Of a stretch of DNA of 61,003 nucleotides, positions 57,846 through 61,003 are shown piece by piece; the first letter of the stretch is position 1, and each line of letters begins with the position of its first letter. Source of the DNA: Oscillospiraceae bacterium (lineage in GTDB: Bacteria > Bacillota > Clostridia > Oscillospirales > Oscillospiraceae); contig JAEEKA010000052.1 in the NCBI GenBank assembly GCA_016282135.1, forward strand, positions 1 to 61,003. Direction: 5' to 3'. Under the pieces are notes generated by a model, which was not told the DNA's origin, did not search any database, and was given only the letters and a program-made list of their open reading frames with translations. A program made the translations under genes and the position numbers.

Positions 57846-60073
57846 AGGCCGAGCGCTTCCTCGCAGTTCTCCGCGGCCAGAGCCCGAAGGCGCAGAGCGG
57901 CAGCCTGAAAATCCTTCCCGGCAGCTTGCAGCAGACCGTCCACCATGGCACAGAGCCGTTTTTCGTTCGCTTCTTCCAGCGCACAGCAAAGGCCCTGGCC
58001 CATATAATCGACGAAACCCGCCACCTTGGGGTCGTATGAGACCCCCGCAAAGGGCGTCCCCTGGGCGGCCGCAAAAATCAGGGAGTGGAGCCGCATGCCC
58101 AGCACCGCGTCGGCCCGGCGAATCAGTCCCACCACAGCGGCCGCGTCCTGGGACGCAGCCAGCACGGGACATTTCAGCCCAGCCCGTTCCAGGGCCAGCT
58201 CCGCAATTCGCTGGCAGACGGGCAGGTCCTTCCCCGGCTCCATGGCCAGCAGCACCGGCTTGAGCCCGTAGGCTTTGGCGGTATGAGCCGCGGCGGCGGC
58301 AAAATCCGCCAGGTGGCGGTCTGAGCCCTCCCAAGGCCTGGGGGCCAGGATCAGCAGCCGGTCCGCAGAATCAATTTTGACCCCATTCTCGCAGGCGGCA
58401 CAGAGCTGTTCCACCCGCTCCGGGGGAGCCGGCTGCACCAGAAAGGCCATGTCCGCCGTAACCCGGGTTGGAATGCCGGTAACGCCCATTTCTTCCAGCT
58501 CCCGGGCGGAAGCGGCGTCCCGCAGGGTGATCCGGTCCACGCAGCTTTGGATGATTTTGGCTGCCTTTCGGCGATTGGACGCCCGATGGACGGGCCCGAT
58601 ACCGCAGCCGAACATCATGACCCGATTGCCCCGGCGCTTCGCCGCCCGAATGGAGTGCAGATAGTACCACAGGGACCGGGAGGAGGTGGCGTCCTGAATC
58701 AGGCTGCCGCCGCCGGAGAGATACAGCACGGTCTGCTTCATCCGCTGCCGGATTTTCCGGGGGTTGAAGGTGTAAACCGCCCCTACATCCGCTTCCCGGG
58801 CGGTCTGGCCCGGGGATCGGGTGGTGGCGTAGAGAGGCAGGTCCGGGTCCCGCTGCCGCAGCTCCTGGACCATGGCCTGCAGGATGGCGTCGTCGCCGGA
58901 ATTCCCCTTGCCGTAGGCGCCGCAGATCAGGACCCCGTCCCGACCCCGGGCGGAGGCCCGGGCGGTCCGCCGCAGCACAGCGGCGTAGATTTCCTTCTGC
59001 CTGGCCACGGTGGCGTCAATGGAGTACTTCTCTTTTGCGTCGGCGTAGAGCCGGTCCGCGTAGCTGTGCATCAGGTCATGGTCCTGGGCCAGGCGGATCA
59101 TATACTCCGCCAGCGTGTCCACATCCCGGGGCGTAAACAGCAGGCCGTTCACTTCATGCTCCACCAGAGAGGGAATGCCACCCACCCGGGAAGCAATGAC
59201 GGCACAGTGTCGGCTTGCGCCCTCCGGCAGAGCGTAGGGGAAGCCCTCGGAGAGGGAGGTCAGCATGTTCACGTCAATGGCGGAATAAAAGCTGTGGGTA
59301 TCCGAGACCCAGCCGGGAAAAGCCACGGTCCCGGATGGGCAGAGCTGGGCAACCAGCTCCTCCAGCTGATTGCGCTGCTCGCCGTCGCCGGCGATAATCA
59401 ATCGGGAAGCAGGGCAGGCAGCCACGGTCTTGGCAAAGGCCCGGATCAGCGTGCCCATATCCTTGACGGGGTTCATCCGGGCGGCAATGCCAAAGACGGT
59501 CGTGTCCGGCCCGGGCTCCATACCCAGGCTCCGCAGATAGCTCTCTCTGTCCTGGGCCGGAGCGCCCAGGTCAAAGGATACGCCGTTGGAAATAACAAAG
59601 GTTTTGTTCGGGTCAAAGCCCCGCTCGTGAAGCATATCCACAGTGGGTTGAGAGACCCCGATCCAATAGTCCATTTTCTGTAAGGCGGATTTGTTGATGT
59701 TGCCGTAGGTCAAGGCGGCAAAGGGTCTGCCCATGTAATCCAGCTTTGGGTCGCTGTGAATGGTGGTAACCGTGGGCAGTCCGGTGCGCTTCTTCACCAG
59801 ACTGCCGATGAGATTCGCCCGGGCGCCGTGGCAGTGGAGAATCTCAAAGCCTTCGGCCCGGACCAGAGCCGTTAGCTGCTTCACCACCCCGGGTACGGAG
59901 CCTGTCAGAACCTTGGTTGGGATGCCCAACTCCTGTGCCTCCTTGGCAAAGGGTCCGTCCATAAAGCAGGCCAGCAGCACATTTTCAGTTTTTGTTAGTC
60001 CGGCCAGCAGGGTATGAACGTGGGTCTTCGCCCCGCCTACGTCGCCGCCGGAGATCATGTGCAGAATCCGCAT
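57830..60073 (-). CDS. csaB: GT4 glycosyltransferase fused to CsaB polysaccharide pyruvyl transferase
   Basis: The 747-residue protein joins a GT4 glycosyltransferase (MRILHMISGGDVGGAKTHVHTLLAGL; HCHGARANLIGSL; IAARMNPVKDMGTLIRAF; LTSLSEGFPYALPEGASRHCAVIAS, residues 1-370) to a CsaB-type domain (ICGAYGKGNSGDDAILQAMVQEL; YLSGGGSLIQDATSSRS; MFGCGIGPV; RRADAVLGMRLHSLIFAA, from about 385). CsaB adds ketal-pyruvate to wall polysaccharide, the ligand of SLH domains, so it fits the SLH proteins at both ends of this window. ATG at 60073 follows CGGGAGGCTTGCCC. Promoter at 60138-60166. The last codons lie inside heptad element G. Confidence 0.88.
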   Translation of the reverse strand: MRILHMISGGDVGGAKTHVHTLLAGLTKTENVLLACFMDGPFAKEAQELGIPTKVLTGSVPGVVKQLTALVRAEGFEILHCHGARANLIGSLVKKRTGLPTVTTIHSDPKLDYMGRPFAALTYGNINKSALQKMDYWIGVSQPTVDMLHERGFDPNKTFVISNGVSFDLGAPAQDRESYLRSLGMEPGPDTTVFGIAARMNPVKDMGTLIRAFAKTVAACPASRLIIAGDGEQRNQLEELVAQLCPSGTVAFPGWVSDTHSFYSAIDVNMLTSLSEGFPYALPEGASRHCAVIASRVGGIPSLVEHEVNGLLFTPRDVDTLAEYMIRLAQDHDLMHSYADRLYADAKEKYSIDATVARQKEIYAAVLRRTARASARGRDGVLICGAYGKGNSGDDAILQAMVQELRQRDPDLPLYATTRSPGQTAREADVGAVYTFNPRKIRQRMKQTVLYLSGGGSLIQDATSSRSLWYYLHSIRAAKRRGNRVMMFGCGIGPVHRASNRRKAAKIIQSCVDRITLRDAASARELEEMGVTGIPTRVTADMAFLVQPAPPERVEQLCAACENGVKIDSADRLLILAPRPWEGSDRHLADFAAAAAHTAKAYGLKPVLLAMEPGKDLPVCQRIAELALERAGLKCPVLAASQDAAAVVGLIRRADAVLGMRLHSLIFAAAQGTPFAGVSYDPKVAGFVDYMGQGLCCALEEANEKRLCAMVDGLLQAAGKDFQAAALRLRALAAENCEEALGLINEK

Positions 60074-60137
60074 GGGCAAGCCTCCCGGTGAAAGTTTGCA
60101 GTCAACTGGCGCGTGCCAAGCGCCATCCCGATTAAAT

Positions 60138-60166
60138 ATCATACCACGAAATCACCTGGAATGCAA
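60138..60166 (-). promoter_or_regulatory. Promoter of the GT4-CsaB gene
   Basis: On the minus strand TTGCAT (60161-60166), 17-base spacer, TATGAT (60138-60143). Confidence 0.7.
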
Positions 60167-60171
60167 GAAAA

Positions 60172-60199
60172 AACAGGCTCCCCTTTCGGAGAGCCTGTT
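60172..60199 (-). terminator. Terminator of tuf
   Basis: AACAGGCTCTCC/GGGGAGCCTGTT (one wobble) with a GAAA loop on the minus strand, followed by TTTTTCTTGC, 21 bases after tuf. Confidence 0.9.
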
Positions 60200-60220
60200 G
60201 ACTTGGATGAAATCCGGAGA

Positions 60221-61003
60221 TTAGTCCTCGTTGATGCCGATGACAACGCCGGAGCCGACGGTTCTGCCGCCCTCGCGAATAGCGAAGCGGAGGCCGTTCT
60301 CGATGGCGATGGGGGTGATCAGCTCAACGTCCATGTCGACGTTGTCGCCGGGCATGCACATCTCAACGCCTTCGGGCAGGGAGATGATGCCGGTCACGTC
60401 GGTGGTACGGAAATAGAACTGGGGTCTGTAGTTGTTGAAGAACGGGGTGTGCCGGCCGCCTTCTTCCTTGGTCAGGACGTAAACCTGGCCCTTGAACTTG
60501 GTGTGGGGATGGATGGAACCGGGCTTGGACAGAACCTGGCCACGCTCGATGGACTTCTTGTCAACGCCGCGGAGCAGAGCGCCGATGTTGTCGCCGGCCT
60601 CAGCGAAGTCAAGCAGCTTGTGGAACATTTCGATGTCGGTGACGACGGTGCTCTTCTTCTCGTCGGACAGGCCAACGATCTCGACGGGCTCCATCTTCTT
60701 GATGGTACCACGCTCGACACGGCCGGTAGCCACGGTGCCGCGGCCGGAGATGGTGAAGACGTCCTCAACGGGCATCAGGAAGGGCAGGTCGGCCTTACGG
60801 TCGGGAGTGGGGATCCAGCTGTCAACAGCGTCCATGAGTTCCTTGATGCAGGCGTACTCGGGAGCGTTGGGATCGGTGGACTCGCTGACCAGAGCGTTCA
60901 GAGCAGAGCCGCGGATGATGGGGGTGTCGTCGCCGGGGAAGCCGTAGAAGTCCAGAGTCTCGCGGACTTCCATCTCGACCAGCTCGAGCAGCTCCTCGTC
61001 GTC
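60221..61003 (-). CDS. tuf: Elongation factor Tu (5' end outside window)
   Basis: About 260 C-terminal residues are visible, starting inside the G domain ([29 protein letters not shown]). The domain 2/3 features [70 protein letters not shown] and the C-terminus [15 protein letters not shown] are EF-Tu signatures. It delivers aminoacyl-tRNA to the ribosome. Codon use is strongly biased, as expected for a highly expressed gene. It ends at a strong terminator. Confidence 0.98.
   Translation of the reverse strand, partial: DDEELLELVEMEVRETLDFYGFPGDDTPIIRGSALNALVSESTDPNAPEYACIKELMDAVDSWIPTPDRKADLPFLMPVEDVFTISGRGTVATGRVERGTIKKMEPVEIVGLSDEKKSTVVTDIEMFHKLLDFAEAGDNIGALLRGVDKKSIERGQVLSKPGSIHPHTKFKGQVYVLTKEEGGRHTPFFNNYRPQFYFRTTDVTGIISLPEGVEMCMPGDNVDMDVELITPIAIENGLRFAIREGGRTVGSGVVIGINED

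Overview
The window looks like a chromosomal segment from a GC-rich, low-oxygen Gram-positive of class Clostridia, most likely Oscillospirales (Oscillospiraceae/Ruminococcaceae-type gut bacterium). This is inference from: the ecfA1-ecfA2-ecfT-truA order, strong AGGAGG ribosome-binding sites, TTGACA/TATAAT promoters with 17-base spacers, S-layer-homology (SLH) surface proteins with a CsaB-type pyruvyl transferase, and interspersed GC-rich repeats typical of that group. No outer-membrane genes are seen. Nothing indicates a plasmid, and no CRISPR array or rRNA is present.

Layout. 1-1973 (-): 3'-truncated surface protein with three SLH repeats joined to a sugar-binding-protein-like domain. 2268-2728 (-): tRNA operon Val-Asp-Phe-Gly-Cys with its own promoter and terminator. 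2922-15299 (+): TetR-type regulator, rplS, class A penicillin-binding protein with a zinc-ribbon insert, methyltransferase, ECF vitamin-transport module, truA, beta-propeller-like membrane protein, ClpE-like unfoldase, membrane protein. 15331-22185 (-): MFS exporter with an HTH regulator, ylmH, a TetM-like GTPase fused to an Rae1-like NYN ribonuclease, rsmG. 22313-23810 (+): SIMPL protein and methyltransferase. 23882-27916 (-): ECF sigma/anti-sigma pair, cysteine desulfurase, mnmE. 28087-30399 (+): small membrane protein, hydroxyacid dehydrogenase, cysE. 30458-34666 (-): zinc-uptake operon zur, small Cys/His membrane protein, znuA, znuC, znuB, lipoprotein. 34798-37250 (-): four-gene phage-tail/endolysin-like module. 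37550-39013 (-): C69 dipeptidase. 39162-51417 (-): a 2727-residue adhesin followed by four pilin-like genes. 51718-56231 (-): ddl, DUF1934 gene, lysC, a frameshifted four-helix-bundle gene, asd. 56299-60073 (-): membrane protein with a degenerate E2-like domain and a GT4-CsaB fusion. 60221-61003 (-): 5'-truncated tuf.

How it fits together. Cell-envelope work dominates: peptidoglycan (class A PBP, Ddl, aspartate-pathway genes), SLH anchoring (SLH proteins plus CsaB) and a probable pilus-tip adhesin locus. The adhesin operon has the gene set expected of a tip complex, including a pilin lacking Glu5 (GspK-like), but no assembly motor in the window.

The most unusual signals are: (1) AT-rich intergenic arrays with a 7-base period at six loci, one pair inverted around the four-helix-bundle gene between lysC and asd; (2) a short palindromic repeat, consensus TAGSGMSSGCANNCTGCC, whose first three bases are the stop codon of the upstream gene in four of five copies; (3) an interspersed palindrome inserted in frame in the linker of the TetM-NYN fusion; (4) two Zur-like operators forming the arms of a transcription terminator; (5) the giant adhesin-pilin operon. 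All functional statements come from reading translated sequence by eye; no database searches were run.
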